Assembly (NCBI GenBank): GCA_026415505.1
Contig: JAOAGY010000009.1
Coordinates: forward strand, 1-64,000
Direction of reading: 5' to 3'
Length of the DNA stretch: 64,000 nt
Source of the DNA: Chlorobiota bacterium
Lineage (GTDB): Bacteria > Bacteroidota > Ignavibacteria > Kapaibacteriales > NICIL-2
Positions 28,051 through 38,900 of the stretch are shown one piece after another (the first letter of the stretch is position 1; each line of letters begins with the position of its first letter). The notes beneath the pieces are model-generated. The model saw only the letters and a program-made list of their open reading frames with translations. It searched no databases and was not told the origin of the DNA. The position numbers and the translations under genes were made by a program.

Positions 28051-28575
28051 CGCGACGACCATTTCCCTGCCGTAGTCGGCAAGCAGCTCATCGCCCGGTT
28101 CGATGGGACGGATCGTCCAGATTTCGACACGTCGACCGGTGCTGTAGTAGCGCACATTCGGTCTGCGTCCGGAGCCGTGATACGTGCAGATATACCGGGC
28201 GATACCGGCATCGGTGCGGTATGCATCGATGATGACCGACGGCGACAGCTCGATCGCATATGGACCGAAACCGAGTTCGGCATAACGCTCGGTGTACTCG
28301 CTCACCGATAGTCGGTCGCCGTCGTAGTCGAACAAGTACACGTCCTTCGGAATGTGCCGAACAGCGAACAGCCCCATGCCTGCACCGGGAATCGTCGAGC
28401 GGCGCACCTCGACTCCGTGCACCATGCGCGTGTGATGCGCACAGTACGGATGCGTGATAGTCGTCAGCCGTCGGCAACGCGTGCCATCGGGCGCGACGAA
28501 TGCGCACTGCTTCGTGACGTACTCGGTAATGCTGTTCGTCGCTACTTGAGAACCTCGCCGGCTTCGATTGCCCAT
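28033..28575 (-). CDS. SET-domain protein with N-terminal Cys/His cluster
   Basis: The 180-residue protein has a SET lysine-methyltransferase fold: GAGMGLFAV (65-72) is the SAM-binding start, PIEPGDELLADYG (157-169) the C-terminal signature. The usual NHSCxPN segment is replaced by ICTYHGSGRRPN (129-140), so the knot is present but the key NHS is altered. In front lies Cys24, Cys34, Cys45 and His48, spaced like a small zinc site. Bacterial SET proteins methylate ribosomal or cell proteins; the target is unknown. The ATG at 28575 overlaps the end of the DNA glycosylase gene by 34 nt. Confidence 0.8.
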   Translation of the reverse strand: MGNRSRRGSQVATNSITEYVTKQCAFVAPDGTRCRRLTTITHPYCAHHTRMVHGVEVRRSTIPGAGMGLFAVRHIPKDVYLFDYDGDRLSVSEYTERYAELGFGPYAIELSPSVIIDAYRTDAGIARYICTYHGSGRRPNVRYYSTGRRVEIWTIRPIEPGDELLADYGREMVVALGLVR

Positions 28576-29165
28576 AACAACAGATCGAGTGCTTGAAGTT
28601 CGATACTACAGCGGGACGCGAAATTGCTGAATGCCGACTCGATCGCTTCGTATTCGAGTCTGGTGCGCGGCGGCTCGGACGTTGCGATCACGCCGAGCAG
28701 CTCAAGATGCCGCAGGATGTGCCGATCGAGTATCGCCAGCTCGAGACGACCGAGATTGCGCAAGACGTGGCTGGCTTCCTTCATCCCGAAGCCTTCGACG
28801 TTGTCAGTGATCCAGGTTCGCAACTGGCGTGCATCGCAAGCAGAGTTCAGCGCTGCGACGATCTCGCCGAATCTCTCCCGCAGAGCCAACAGTCGTGCTG
28901 CCTTTGTGCGATGGAAACGAATGTAGTGCGTTCGATCGGCGAGCACCGGCGTCGGGTCGAACGGGCGCTCGAAGAACTCTCGCTCGCGCAAGATGCGCTC
29001 GACGTGCCAGGCATGACGCGCCTTGCTTTGGGGTGTGCAGATGCAGTAACAGAACTCGTAGAACACCTTGCGCTCGTCCTTCGGCGCAGCAAATTGGCGC
29101 AGTCGTTCCGCAATCGCATCGGCGAAGCGCTCGTAATGACGATCGAGCGGTGGCGGCAACGTCAT
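28542..29165 (-). CDS. 8-oxoguanine DNA glycosylase/AP lyase, OGG2 type
   Basis: This 207-residue helix-hairpin-helix enzyme excises 8-oxoguanine and cleaves the abasic strand. It resembles the archaeal Ogg2 family: KVFYEFCYCICTPQSKAR near residue 33, then GFGMKEASHVLRNLG with catalytic Lys129 and ELAILDRHILRHL with Asp147. These two positions coincide with the catalytic numbers described for the Methanocaldococcus enzyme. A long upstream extension of the frame is ignored, because the ATG at 29165 overlaps the stop of the preceding oxidase gene. Confidence 0.88.
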   Translation of the reverse strand: MTLPPPLDRHYERFADAIAERLRQFAAPKDERKVFYEFCYCICTPQSKARHAWHVERILREREFFERPFDPTPVLADRTHYIRFHRTKAARLLALRERFGEIVAALNSACDARQLRTWITDNVEGFGMKEASHVLRNLGRLELAILDRHILRHLELLGVIATSEPPRTRLEYEAIESAFSNFASRCSIELQALDLLLWAIEAGEVLK

Positions 29166-31930
29166 CGGTACAGACGATGGAGTGCTTCCCACAGCGAAAC
29201 GAAGCGCTTTCCCGTTCGATACGACAACTGCCACTGACACGGCAGATTCGTGCTCGCATGCAGCTCGGCATCGCTCGTGGCAATTTCGGTTGCTTCCCAG
29301 CGCAACGCAGCAGCGGGCAACTCTGGATACCGCAATCCTCGATCGCCCGCCATACCACAGCACGAGGCAGTCTGCGGAACGACCACCTGACACCCTGCTT
29401 GCCGGAGAAGCTCGACAGCTCGCTGGTCGTGACCGAGTCGGCTCTGCGAACACGTCGGATGAAGCAGCACACGCACGCTGCGGGATGCGCGACCGAGCCG
29501 CTCGACGATGAGCGTAGCCAATTCGACTGGACCCAAAATGCGCATCGCTAACAAACGTTCATCGGCACGTTGCTCCGCTGCATGGCGAAGCAAGTGGAGG
29601 CACGAGCTGCTATCGGTGACCACCAGAACGCGCCCGTGATCGCTTTCGGCATACACCGCTTCGCACCACTGTTGCAATACTCGGCGGTACTGCCGATCGA
29701 GTCCATTCGTATGCCACGGATGTCCGCAACAGATTTTTCCCGCTGCCGATGCGATGGCGATTCCGATACCGGCTCGCTCGGCGAGCTCCATAAGTACTCG
29801 GGTTTGTGACGAACCATCAGCGCTCTGCCCACCGAAACATGCCATACACGAGGGGACGTAGATCAGCTCGGCATCGGCACGATACGAAACGGGAAACGCA
29901 TCCGGCACTCCCATCGTCGGCAGCCACGACGGCAGGCGCAAACGCTCGGCAAACCATCCCATCGCGCGATGAACACGAGTGCTGCCGAACACGCTCGCAG
30001 CTTTCTGCGTAAGCCGCAATCCAACCCCGACCGCTCCGATCCACACTCCGACGTTGCGCGAAGCGACATTCCAGACAATACTGCTCGACAAAGTTTGCGA
30101 GCGGTGCTCGACGATGTAATCGCCTGTGTTGATGCCTACCGGACATGCGAGCATACACATGCCGTCGGCAGCGCACGTAGCGTTGCCAGCATAGCCGAAG
30201 TCGCGTTCGAGCGACCGGGCACTGCGATCACCGCCGCGACGAACGATTTCGCGCTGGACGACGATGCGCTGTCGCGGCGAGAGCGTCAATTCTGTCGAGG
30301 GACAAACCCGCTCGCAGAAACCGCACTCGATGCACCGATCCACGAGCGGATGCACTGCCGGTAGCTGCTTGATGTTTTGCAGGTGGATCGTCCGATCGCG
30401 TGTGAAAATCACGTCGGGACCGAGCAGACCATCGGGATCGAGCAACTGTTTGACTTGGCGCATGAGCATCGTTGCACGCTCGCCCCACTGCGCTTCGAGG
30501 TACGGCGCCATATTGCGACCGGTGCTGTGCTCGGCTTTGAGCGAGCCGTCGTAGCGGGCGACAACGAGTTCGGCAAGGCGATCCATGAACTCGCCATAGT
30601 GTTCGATCGAGCGCGGCGAGCTGTCGAGCGAAAAAGCAAAATGCATGTTGCCGTCGCGCGCGTGACCGAAGACGACGGCATCGTCGAAACGATACGCAGC
30701 CAGCAGTCGTTTGAGATCGCTGGTGGCACTCGCCAAGCGATCGCGCGGGAATGCAACGTCCTCGTTGATGAGTGCAGTGCCATCGGGACGCGCTGCCCCG
30801 ACAGCCGGCATCGCACCCTTGCGCAATTTCCACAGCACCGCACGCTCGCGCTCGTCTTTGGCAACGGTCAAGGTGCGCACAGGGAGCTTGCGCGCCAACT
30901 CTTCGAGTCGCAAGCGAACGACGCTCTGCAAGGCAGGATCGTCGAAACGGAATTCGACCAACAACGCAGCATGCTGCGGCAACTCGACCGATGCGCTCGA
31001 CCGAGCATGACGTGCGATTGCGCGGAGCGTCGCATCGTCCATCAGCTCGATCGCAACCGCGCCCTCGCTGTCGAATGCCGATACGGCGGCGCACGCATCG
31101 GCAAGCGAATCGAAACCGACCAAAGCAGTCGTTGCAAACGGCGGTTCGGGTATCGTCTCGAGCGTCACGTCGGCGATGAAGCCGAGCGTTCCTTCGCTGC
31201 CGACCATCAAGTGCTGGAGAATGTCCGCAGGGCGATCGAAGTCGAGAAACGCAGCGATCGAATATCCCATCGTGTTCTTCAGTCGCGTTCGATGGCGGAT
31301 CGTTCGCACAAGCTCGGCATCGCCTCGTGTTCGATCGCGCAGCGTCGTCAACTGTTCATAGACTCCTGGTTCGCGCTCTGCGAGCAGGCGGTCGGCTTCG
31401 GAGATGTCGCGCGTCGAGAGTACCAGTCCCGATGGCAGCACGAGCGTCATCGCACGGAGCGTATGGTAGGCGTTCTGCGCGATCCCGCAACACATGCCGC
31501 TGGCGTTGTTGGCGACGATACCACCGATCGTGCACGCATCGATCGAAGCGGGATCGGGACCGATGCGGCGATGGTACGCTCGCAGTCGCCCGTTGACGAA
31601 TCCCCCACGAAGCGAGCATCCAGCGGTGACCAGCTCGCCGCCTTTTTCAATGCGCAGCTCCTCGAAGCGGCGAACGACCACGAGCGCGTGTTCGGTGACC
31701 GCTTGTCCCGAAAGGCTCGTCCCTGCTGCTCGGAACGTCAGCGGTATGCGTTCCGTTCTGCTCCACCGAAAAATTTCTTGCACGTCGGCAATCGTTTCTG
31801 CGCGGACGACGACACGCGGCACGAGCCGATAGAGGCTGGCATCGCACGAATACGCAACCCGATCGAGCAGCGATGTCGAAACTTTTTCGGCACCGATGCT
31901 TCCAGCGAGGCGTTCTTCTGCGCTGCTCAC
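29162..31930 (-). CDS. FAD-linked oxidase fused to Fe-S (CCG-domain) protein
   Basis: The 922-residue fusion combines a PCMH-type FAD domain (TFRAAGTSLSGQAV near residue 65, TIGGIVANNASGMCCG near 130), a C-terminal FAD-oxidase domain, two 4Fe-4S binding motifs (CIECGFCERVCP and CAADGMCMLACP) and a CCG-repeat region like the glycolate oxidase Fe-S subunit (YVPSCMACFGG, KICCGHPW, TASCCGMAGD). Such fusions oxidise D-lactate, glycolate or D-2-hydroxyglutarate and pass electrons to the respiratory chain. The acid used cannot be fixed. A GTG at 31930, 9 nt after the thiolase stop, is the probable start. Confidence 0.9.
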   Translation of the reverse strand: MSSAEERLAGSIGAEKVSTSLLDRVAYSCDASLYRLVPRVVVRAETIADVQEIFRWSRTERIPLTFRAAGTSLSGQAVTEHALVVVRRFEELRIEKGGELVTAGCSLRGGFVNGRLRAYHRRIGPDPASIDACTIGGIVANNASGMCCGIAQNAYHTLRAMTLVLPSGLVLSTRDISEADRLLAEREPGVYEQLTTLRDRTRGDAELVRTIRHRTRLKNTMGYSIAAFLDFDRPADILQHLMVGSEGTLGFIADVTLETIPEPPFATTALVGFDSLADACAAVSAFDSEGAVAIELMDDATLRAIARHARSSASVELPQHAALLVEFRFDDPALQSVVRLRLEELARKLPVRTLTVAKDERERAVLWKLRKGAMPAVGAARPDGTALINEDVAFPRDRLASATSDLKRLLAAYRFDDAVVFGHARDGNMHFAFSLDSSPRSIEHYGEFMDRLAELVVARYDGSLKAEHSTGRNMAPYLEAQWGERATMLMRQVKQLLDPDGLLGPDVIFTRDRTIHLQNIKQLPAVHPLVDRCIECGFCERVCPSTELTLSPRQRIVVQREIVRRGGDRSARSLERDFGYAGNATCAADGMCMLACPVGINTGDYIVEHRSQTLSSSIVWNVASRNVGVWIGAVGVGLRLTQKAASVFGSTRVHRAMGWFAERLRLPSWLPTMGVPDAFPVSYRADAELIYVPSCMACFGGQSADGSSQTRVLMELAERAGIGIAIASAAGKICCGHPWHTNGLDRQYRRVLQQWCEAVYAESDHGRVLVVTDSSSCLHLLRHAAEQRADERLLAMRILGPVELATLIVERLGRASRSVRVLLHPTCSQSRLGHDQRAVELLRQAGCQVVVPQTASCCGMAGDRGLRYPELPAAALRWEATEIATSDAELHASTNLPCQWQLSYRTGKRFVSLWEALHRLYR

Positions 31931-31939
31931 TGCCGGCGA

Positions 31940-33142
31940 TCACACACGTTCGACGACTGCAGCCAACCCTTGACCGACGCCGATGCAGAGCGAGGCAACG
32001 CCGTACTGCACCGAATGGCGATGGAGCGCGCGCACGAGCGTTCCCATGATGCGCACACCGCTCATGCCGAGCGGATGACCGATCGCGATCGCTCCGCCGT
32101 GGACGTTGAGTTTGTCGAGCGGTATGCCGAGCAAGCGCTGACATGCGAGCACCTGTGCAGCGAAAGCTTCGTTGATTTCGAACAGCCCGATGTCACCGAT
32201 CGCCAATCCTGCCTTGCGAAGAGCGCCCGGTATCGCTTCGACCGGTCCGATGCCCATGCAGCGTGGATCGACACCGGCTGCGTGACCTGCAAGGTACCGT
32301 GCCAGCGGACGGAGATTGTGCCGACGCACCGCTTCCTCGCTGGCGACGATTATCGCACCTGCTCCGTCGTTGAGCGACGATGAATTTCCCGCCGTGACGC
32401 TTCCGCCTTTTCGGAATGCGGGCGGCAGAGTCGAGAGCTTTTCCAGTGATGTATCGGCACGCGGTCCTTCGTCGCGTTCGACGAGCGTTTCGTTGCCCCT
32501 CGCATCGCGAATCGGCACCGGAACGATCTCTTCCTGCAAGAAACCATCGTCGTAGGCTGCCAGTGCGAGCTGGTGCGAGCGGAGCGCATATTCGTCTTGG
32601 TCGCGGCGTTCGATGCCGTATCGTTCGGCGACGTTTTCAGCCGTTTCACCCATTGATTCGAGTGGGAAAAGTTTTTCCATCGCCGGGTTGGGGAATCGCC
32701 AGCCGAGTGCAGTGTCGTATGCCGTGAGATTGCCGAAAACCGCTCGACCGCTGACGTTCTTCGGCAGCGCATACGGCGCACGCGACATGGATTCGACACC
32801 GCCAGCAATGATCAACTCGGCTTCTCCCGCACGTATCGCACGAGCTGCGACGATGATCGCTTCGAGCGACGATGCACACAAACGATTGACCGTCACACCG
32901 GGCACGCTGTGAGGAAATCCAGCCAACAGCAATGCCATGCGTGCGACGTTGCGATTGTCCTCGCCGGCTTGATTGGCGCAGCCGAGCACGACGTCGTCCA
33001 CTGCTGCCGGATCGAGCCGATTGCGCTCGACGATCGCACGAAGCACGAGCGCTGCCATATCGTCGGGACGAACGGAGCTGAGCGCACCGCCGTATTTGCC
33101 GACCGGTGTGCGAAGCGGACTGCACAAGTACACCTGGCGCAT
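31940..33142 (-). CDS. Acetyl-CoA C-acyltransferase (thiolase)
   Basis: The 400-residue thiolase condenses or cleaves acyl-CoA chains. The nucleophile Cys89 is in NRLCASSLEA; the other active-site motifs are EINEAFAAQ, GGAIAIGHPLG and CIGVGQG. The N-terminal GCANQAGEDNRNVARMA region is closest to PcaF/PaaJ 3-oxoadipyl-CoA thiolases, but no aromatic degradation genes are nearby, so fatty-acid beta-oxidation is as likely. An in-frame GTG lies directly before the chosen ATG, and that GTG overlaps the valS stop. Confidence 0.92.
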   Translation of the reverse strand: MRQVYLCSPLRTPVGKYGGALSSVRPDDMAALVLRAIVERNRLDPAAVDDVVLGCANQAGEDNRNVARMALLLAGFPHSVPGVTVNRLCASSLEAIIVAARAIRAGEAELIIAGGVESMSRAPYALPKNVSGRAVFGNLTAYDTALGWRFPNPAMEKLFPLESMGETAENVAERYGIERRDQDEYALRSHQLALAAYDDGFLQEEIVPVPIRDARGNETLVERDEGPRADTSLEKLSTLPPAFRKGGSVTAGNSSSLNDGAGAIIVASEEAVRRHNLRPLARYLAGHAAGVDPRCMGIGPVEAIPGALRKAGLAIGDIGLFEINEAFAAQVLACQRLLGIPLDKLNVHGGAIAIGHPLGMSGVRIMGTLVRALHRHSVQYGVASLCIGVGQGLAAVVERV

Positions 33143-35856
33143 CACGACTGCTCTGAAAGGTGACGCAAACTATCTTCGACTTTCGCAAGCGATTCGGCGA
33201 ACGATGCTTCTTTGGCGCGTTCGGCAGCGACGACTTCGGGTTTTGCACGCTCGACGAAATTTTTGTTCGCCAGCCGCGCGCGTGTTTGTTCGAGCAGGGC
33301 GGCGAGCCGCTGGCGTTCGGCTACAAGGCGCTGCCGCTCGCGTTCGAGCACGTGGTCGCCGACGACGAGGAACAACTCCGCATCGCGTGCGAGTGCCGAC
33401 AGAGCACCGCTCGGTTTGGCGGCGTCACGATCGAGAATACTCGGCGATGCAATCCGCGCCAACGCTGCGATCAACGGTGCCGAGTCGGCGATAAGTGCAG
33501 CGGTGGTGTCGGAGCAGCGCACCAGCGCTGGCGGTTGCTCGCTCGGCTTCAGACCGGCGGTCGCTTTGAGCATGCGGAATTGCTCGACGGCGAGCATGAC
33601 AAGTTCCATGTCGCGTTCGACCTCCGGCTGCTCGTACTCGGCGCGATACTGCGGCAGAAGCGTCGTGCAGAGCGACTCGTTCCGATCGCGCTCGCCGAGC
33701 CGATGCCAGATTTCTTCCGTTACGAACGGCATCAGTGGATGCAACAGTCCGAGCGCATCCTCGAAGACGGCGAGCGCAAAGCGTACCAAGCGCTGCCGTT
33801 GCTCCAATGATTCGACCGATTGCAGGCGGACTTTGAGCATCTCGATGTACCAGTCGCAGTAGTCGTGCCAGAAAAAGTCGTAGAGCGTGCGGACGTACTC
33901 GTTGATGCGGTAGCGACCGAGATGCTCGTCCACGCTGCGCATCGTCGCATGCAAACGCGAGCGAATCCAGCGTTCAGTGATGCCGAGCTCGTCGTCGCTG
34001 GGTGGAGGCGAGCGCTCGCCGCCGACGCCGGCTTGATCGGCATTGAGCGCCAAAAATCGCGCGGCATTCCAGAGTTTGTTGGCGAAGTTTCGCCCCAATT
34101 CCATTTGCGGCGCATCTTGCGTGACGGGGTCGACTGTGATGCGGACGTCCTGCCCCACCGGCGCAAGGTACAGCACCGTGTACCGCACAGCATCGGCACC
34201 GTATTTGGCGATGAGTTGCAGCGGGTCAGGTGAATTGCCTAGCGACTTGGACATTTTTCGCCCTTTGTCGTCGCGAATGATGCTCGTAAAGTACACGTCG
34301 CGAAACGGCACGACACCGCGGAAATACAGCGATGCCATGATCATGCGCGCCACCCAGAAAAAGATGATGTCCGGTCCCGTCACGAGCAAATCGGTCGGCA
34401 AATAGGTGCGCAGTACCGGCGTATCCTCGGTCTTGCCGTCGTGGAGCCAGCGCATGGTGGTCAGCATCCACAGCCACGACGAAAACCACGTGTCGAGCGA
34501 GTCTTCGTCCTGACGCAGCGGAACTTCGGAACCGACACCGAGTTTTTCGCGAGCATGCTGCTCGTCGCGTGCTGCGGTGTAGCGCCCGTCGGGTGTGTAG
34601 TACACCGGGATGCGATGCCCCCACCAAAGCTGACGCGAAATGCACCAATCGCGGATGTTGCGCATCCAGTGCTCGTAGGTTTTCACCCAGTGTTCGGGGA
34701 AAAATCGAATCTGCCCGTCGAGCACGACGTGCAATGCCGGTTCAGCCAGTGGCTTCATCTGAACGAACCACTGATCGCTGTAGAACGGTTCGATCGGCTC
34801 GCCGCTGCGCTCGGAGAATCCGACATTGTGCGTGTACGGTTCTTCGGCGAGAATCAGACCAGCCGAGCGCAAATCTTCGACGATGCGCCGACGCGCCTCG
34901 AATCGTTCCAATCCTGCATAGCGCCCGGCGACGTGGTTGAGCGTTCCGTCGGCATCGATGGACACCAGTACAGGCAAACCATGGCGCATACCGACCTCGT
35001 AGTCGTTCGGATCGTGCGCCGGAGTGATTTTCAGGCATCCAGTGCCGAACGTCGGATCGACGTAGCTATCGGCGATCACTGGCACGAAGCGATCGGTCAG
35101 CGGCACGCGGACGCGCTTGCCGACGAAGTGGCGGTAGCGCTCGTCGTCCGGATGAACGGCAACGGCGACATCGCCGAAGATCGTTTCCGGTCTGACCGTC
35201 GCGACCGCGAGATAGTCGGTATCGGACCCCTCGAGCTGGTAGCGGAGCGTGTAGAGCGTATCCTCGACCGGACGATAGACGACCTCTTCGTCCGACAGTG
35301 CCGACTGTAGTCGCGGCGACCAATTGATGATGCGTTTGCCGCGATAGATCAAGCCGGCGTCGAACAAACGAATGAACACTTCGCGGACAGCGTTCGAGGC
35401 GCTTTCGTCCATCGTAAAGAGCGTGCGCTTCCAATCGCACGAGACACCGAGCGAACGAAGCTGCCGCAAGATGATGCCGCCGTACTGCTCCTTCCATTGC
35501 CAGACGCGACGCAGAAATTCCTCGCGACCGAGATCCCAGCGCGTTTTGCCTTCGGTGCGCATCAGCTCGGCTTCCACCTTGCTTTGCGTGGCGATACCGG
35601 CGTGATCGAGACCAGGAAACCAGCACGCTACCTTGCCGAGCTTGCGGTGATAGCGAATGTAGAGGTCTTGGATCGTGTTGTTGAGTACGTGCCCCATCGT
35701 CAGAACGCCGGTGACGTTCGGCGGGGGCATCAAAATGCTGTAGCGTGGCTTGTCTGTTTCGTCCGGACACGAGAACAAATCGAGCGAGAGCCAATGCTCG
35801 TACCACGATCCCTCGACAGCCGATGGATCGTACTGACGTTCGAAACGACGCTGCAT
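33142..35856 (-). CDS. valS: Valyl-tRNA synthetase
   Basis: ValS (904 residues) charges tRNA-Val. The class I signatures are PPPNVTGVLTMGH (44-56, HIGH) and GRKMSKSLGN (KMSKS). The editing (CP1) domain, the anticodon-binding region and a C-terminal tRNA-binding coiled coil (QRLVAERQRLAALLEQTRARL) follow in order, and the total length is normal. A TATCTTTG promoter element is 33 nt before the ATG. It heads an operon with the thiolase, the fused oxidase, the DNA glycosylase and the SET gene. Confidence 0.97.
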   Translation of the reverse strand: MQRRFERQYDPSAVEGSWYEHWLSLDLFSCPDETDKPRYSILMPPPNVTGVLTMGHVLNNTIQDLYIRYHRKLGKVACWFPGLDHAGIATQSKVEAELMRTEGKTRWDLGREEFLRRVWQWKEQYGGIILRQLRSLGVSCDWKRTLFTMDESASNAVREVFIRLFDAGLIYRGKRIINWSPRLQSALSDEEVVYRPVEDTLYTLRYQLEGSDTDYLAVATVRPETIFGDVAVAVHPDDERYRHFVGKRVRVPLTDRFVPVIADSYVDPTFGTGCLKITPAHDPNDYEVGMRHGLPVLVSIDADGTLNHVAGRYAGLERFEARRRIVEDLRSAGLILAEEPYTHNVGFSERSGEPIEPFYSDQWFVQMKPLAEPALHVVLDGQIRFFPEHWVKTYEHWMRNIRDWCISRQLWWGHRIPVYYTPDGRYTAARDEQHAREKLGVGSEVPLRQDEDSLDTWFSSWLWMLTTMRWLHDGKTEDTPVLRTYLPTDLLVTGPDIIFFWVARMIMASLYFRGVVPFRDVYFTSIIRDDKGRKMSKSLGNSPDPLQLIAKYGADAVRYTVLYLAPVGQDVRITVDPVTQDAPQMELGRNFANKLWNAARFLALNADQAGVGGERSPPPSDDELGITERWIRSRLHATMRSVDEHLGRYRINEYVRTLYDFFWHDYCDWYIEMLKVRLQSVESLEQRQRLVRFALAVFEDALGLLHPLMPFVTEEIWHRLGERDRNESLCTTLLPQYRAEYEQPEVERDMELVMLAVEQFRMLKATAGLKPSEQPPALVRCSDTTAALIADSAPLIAALARIASPSILDRDAAKPSGALSALARDAELFLVVGDHVLERERQRLVAERQRLAALLEQTRARLANKNFVERAKPEVVAAERAKEASFAESLAKVEDSLRHLSEQS

Positions 35857-35889
35857 AGTGGAAATTCGGTTGCCATTGGTTCAGCGCTG

Positions 35890-35897
35890 CAAAGATA
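35890..35897 (-). promoter_or_regulatory. Promoter -7 element for valS operon
   Basis: TATCTTTG matches TAnnTTTG. It lies 33 nt before the valS ATG in the 51-nt gap after the PorU-like gene. A -33 TTG is not clear. Confidence 0.5.
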
Positions 35898-35907
35898 GCA
35901 GCACCGC

Positions 35908-38900
35908 TCATCGCACGACGACGAGCATCCCACCGATCGCCTCGTCTGCTCCGAGCGATTCGAGCCACACGCGCCAGTAATATGCGCCGCTCTGCAACGC
36001 TCCCCCGCTCGATTGATCCACCAGCGGCAATACAATCTCGTTGGTGCCGAATCGAAGCTGCAACGGCTGCGAGTGGACGCGTCGCCCGAGTACATCGTAG
36101 AGTTCGAGCATTGCCGCGGCTGTCTGGTCGAAACCGCGATAGACAATGCGGAACGTTGCTTCGCTACCACTGACCGAGGGATTCGGTGCGACCGAGGAGC
36201 TATCGAGCGACAGGTAGTTCGGCACGAGCAGAACGTACTGCTGCGTCGTCGTGTTGCCCGATGCATCGCGGGCTGTGACGATGAGGACATTCGTGCCGCG
36301 TTCGAGTTCGACGTCTGCTTCGACGGCAGCTCGCACGAGCAACCGGCTGCGCCAGCGATCGAGCATCGTTGCTTGGGGAGTCGGATAGAAGACGTATCGC
36401 ATCGCCCCTGCGGGCAATCGGACTCCGTTGAGACGAAGCACGAGCGCGGTGCTGTCGGTGATGGCAATGCGCGACGAATCGAGCAATGCACACTCGAGCG
36501 TCGTGCGCAGCGGGACAAGCGTCGTATCGCCCAGTTGACTCCCACTTGCATATCCGATGATGTCTGGGGGTACGTCGTCGGTTCGCACTGCAAACGATAG
36601 CACCGCGTTGTCGTTGAAGTCGTAGAGATCCATGGGCGATTTCAATTCGACACCGAGCGTGCACAACTCAGGCAGGCTGAGTGTCGGGATTTGCATGGCT
36701 ACCGTTGTGTCGGGCGAAAAGACAGCGATGCTGTCGGGAAGTGTAGCGAGCGGAATCGGTGCGCCATCGCTGCCTTTGAGTTCGAAACGCGCTACACCAC
36801 GACGGATTCCGCATCGAGTGACGAGATTGACCAACCGCATCGAGGCAATCAGTGTATCGCCACGCAGCGGTGCTGAGTCGAGAGAATCGAACCGAACAAC
36901 AAATTCCGGCAGCGGAACATATCGAACAAGCGCTTTCGATATCGAGCATGGCGAGAAATCTCCGCTATCGCGTTCGAATGTCACATAGAGGCGAAGGTAT
37001 CGAAAGCGTTCGGCTGGAATTTCGACGAGCGAGATCGAGTCTGCATCGCGTTCGACAATAAGAGTTTGCTGACCATCTGGCGCGTCGCTTCCGTATGCAG
37101 CAATGTGAATGCGCTTGTCGCTGCATTGACTAACGACAGTCGCATTTTCCCAACGCTCGGCTGGACCAGCGACCGGCAGATCGAGTTCTGCTCGAAGCGG
37201 GAAGATCGGAAGCGCAACTGATGCGGCAATCGTATCGCCTCCGCCACCGAGTGTGTCGAGATTGATTTTTTCGAACACGTAGGGGCGCGATTGCGACCGC
37301 ATGCCGATGAAAATGTACGAGCGCGATCCGCTCAACTGGGATGCACGCTGTGCACCAAAGTCGGCAAGAACACGACTGAACTGGTCAGCATATTGCGCAA
37401 ACTGCAGCGCCCAGGCATTCCCGCAAGAGGTCAGCAGGATGTATTCATCGTCACGAACGCTGTCGCGAAGAAAGCTGATCAGCGATGCCGCTCCACCCCA
37501 GCTACGTCCGACTGCTGACGTCGTCCAGGTCGTGTACCATCGTACTGTTCGCGGTACACTGTCGGCAGCGGGGATGACCGCAAGGTGCACGCCGACTTCG
37601 TCACTTCGTTCTGTTGCGACATTCGTACCATTGACGCGAAGACGGTAGCCAGGTTGCACAGCGACACTGACGGTATCGCCATGCAGGTACTGGTAGCCGC
37701 CGGCGGACATCAGCTCGACGGGAATATGAGTGCCGAGGAACAATTCACCGGTGGAACGTTGCTCGAAACCAATGGCGGTCGCGCTGGACCAGTCTCCACC
37801 GATCCCCTCGGCATGTTCGATACGGTCTGTCTCCGCAGTATCGGTAACGAAAACAGGAAGTAGGAGCCACGGTGTCCAAACTTGTCGTTGAGTGTTGTAT
37901 CCTCGGAGCAAAATCGTGTAGCGTTTGCCTGGACTGAGCGTTGACACAAGACGCCACTGGCAGTGAGTCGCAAGCTCGACGACCGGCTCCCGATCGCTCG
38001 ATTGCAGCGTATCGCCATTCGATGACAGCAACAGAGCTTGGTACCGGAACGGTACACGAGCGGAGGTGGGATTGAGAAATCGGACAATCGTATCGTGTGG
38101 GGACACATTCCACCCCGCTTGCGGCTGAACAGGATACAGCCTATCGGCATAGACATAGAGCGGTATTTCGAACGGCGGGTATGACTGCCCGAGTTTCCCC
38201 TCAGGATCGATCTCGAACCGAAGGCGATGTTCGCCAGGCATATCTCGAATCGGGAAAACGATACCGATACGTTCGGAATGACACAGCGCCTCGATCGTCG
38301 TGCTTGCAGTATCGGAGCGATCCCTGTATGTTCGAACGATGCGGACGTCGAACGCGGAATCGGCATAGAGACCAGCATTGAAGACGGTAGCTTCGATTCT
38401 GACGCTGTCGGCATCGGAGGTAAGTAACTGCGCTGGCGGAATACTCGATACATGCAAAGACGACTGGTCGAGTACAGGATGCGGAACGGAATCTATGGGC
38501 ACACGCATGAGCGGATCTCCCAACAGCGTCGTCTGCATGATTGTATTGATCGCCGTTTGCGTACCGTCGAAAAGAAATTGCTTTGCCCTGTTCAGTACGT
38601 CGCCAACCGTGCGGACAGGGGTCCGGGCTATCGTTGCGAGGAGTCCTGCATTGACGATGTCGTCATAAGAACGGATGCCGAAACCGGTAGTCGCTATGAC
38701 GGCAGCCATACCTGCAGACGGTGCAGAGAGGAAATCTTCGCCGAGCGCTTGTGTGGTCGGTTCAGCGAAGGCGCCGATTTGGCATGAAAAACTCGCAAGT
38801 ATCGGATAGCGCCCCTTGTTGTTGAGTCGCTCAGGTTCCCAGCCGCCGACCTCCAACGAACGCGGTGCACCGTGACCGATGTAATTGACCCAGCCCGTTC

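Noticed and set aside
30377-32383. Long plus-strand open frame of 668 codons
   Set aside because: It runs opposite the FAD/Fe-S oxidase gene and has no family motifs; it is an antisense shadow of biased codon use.
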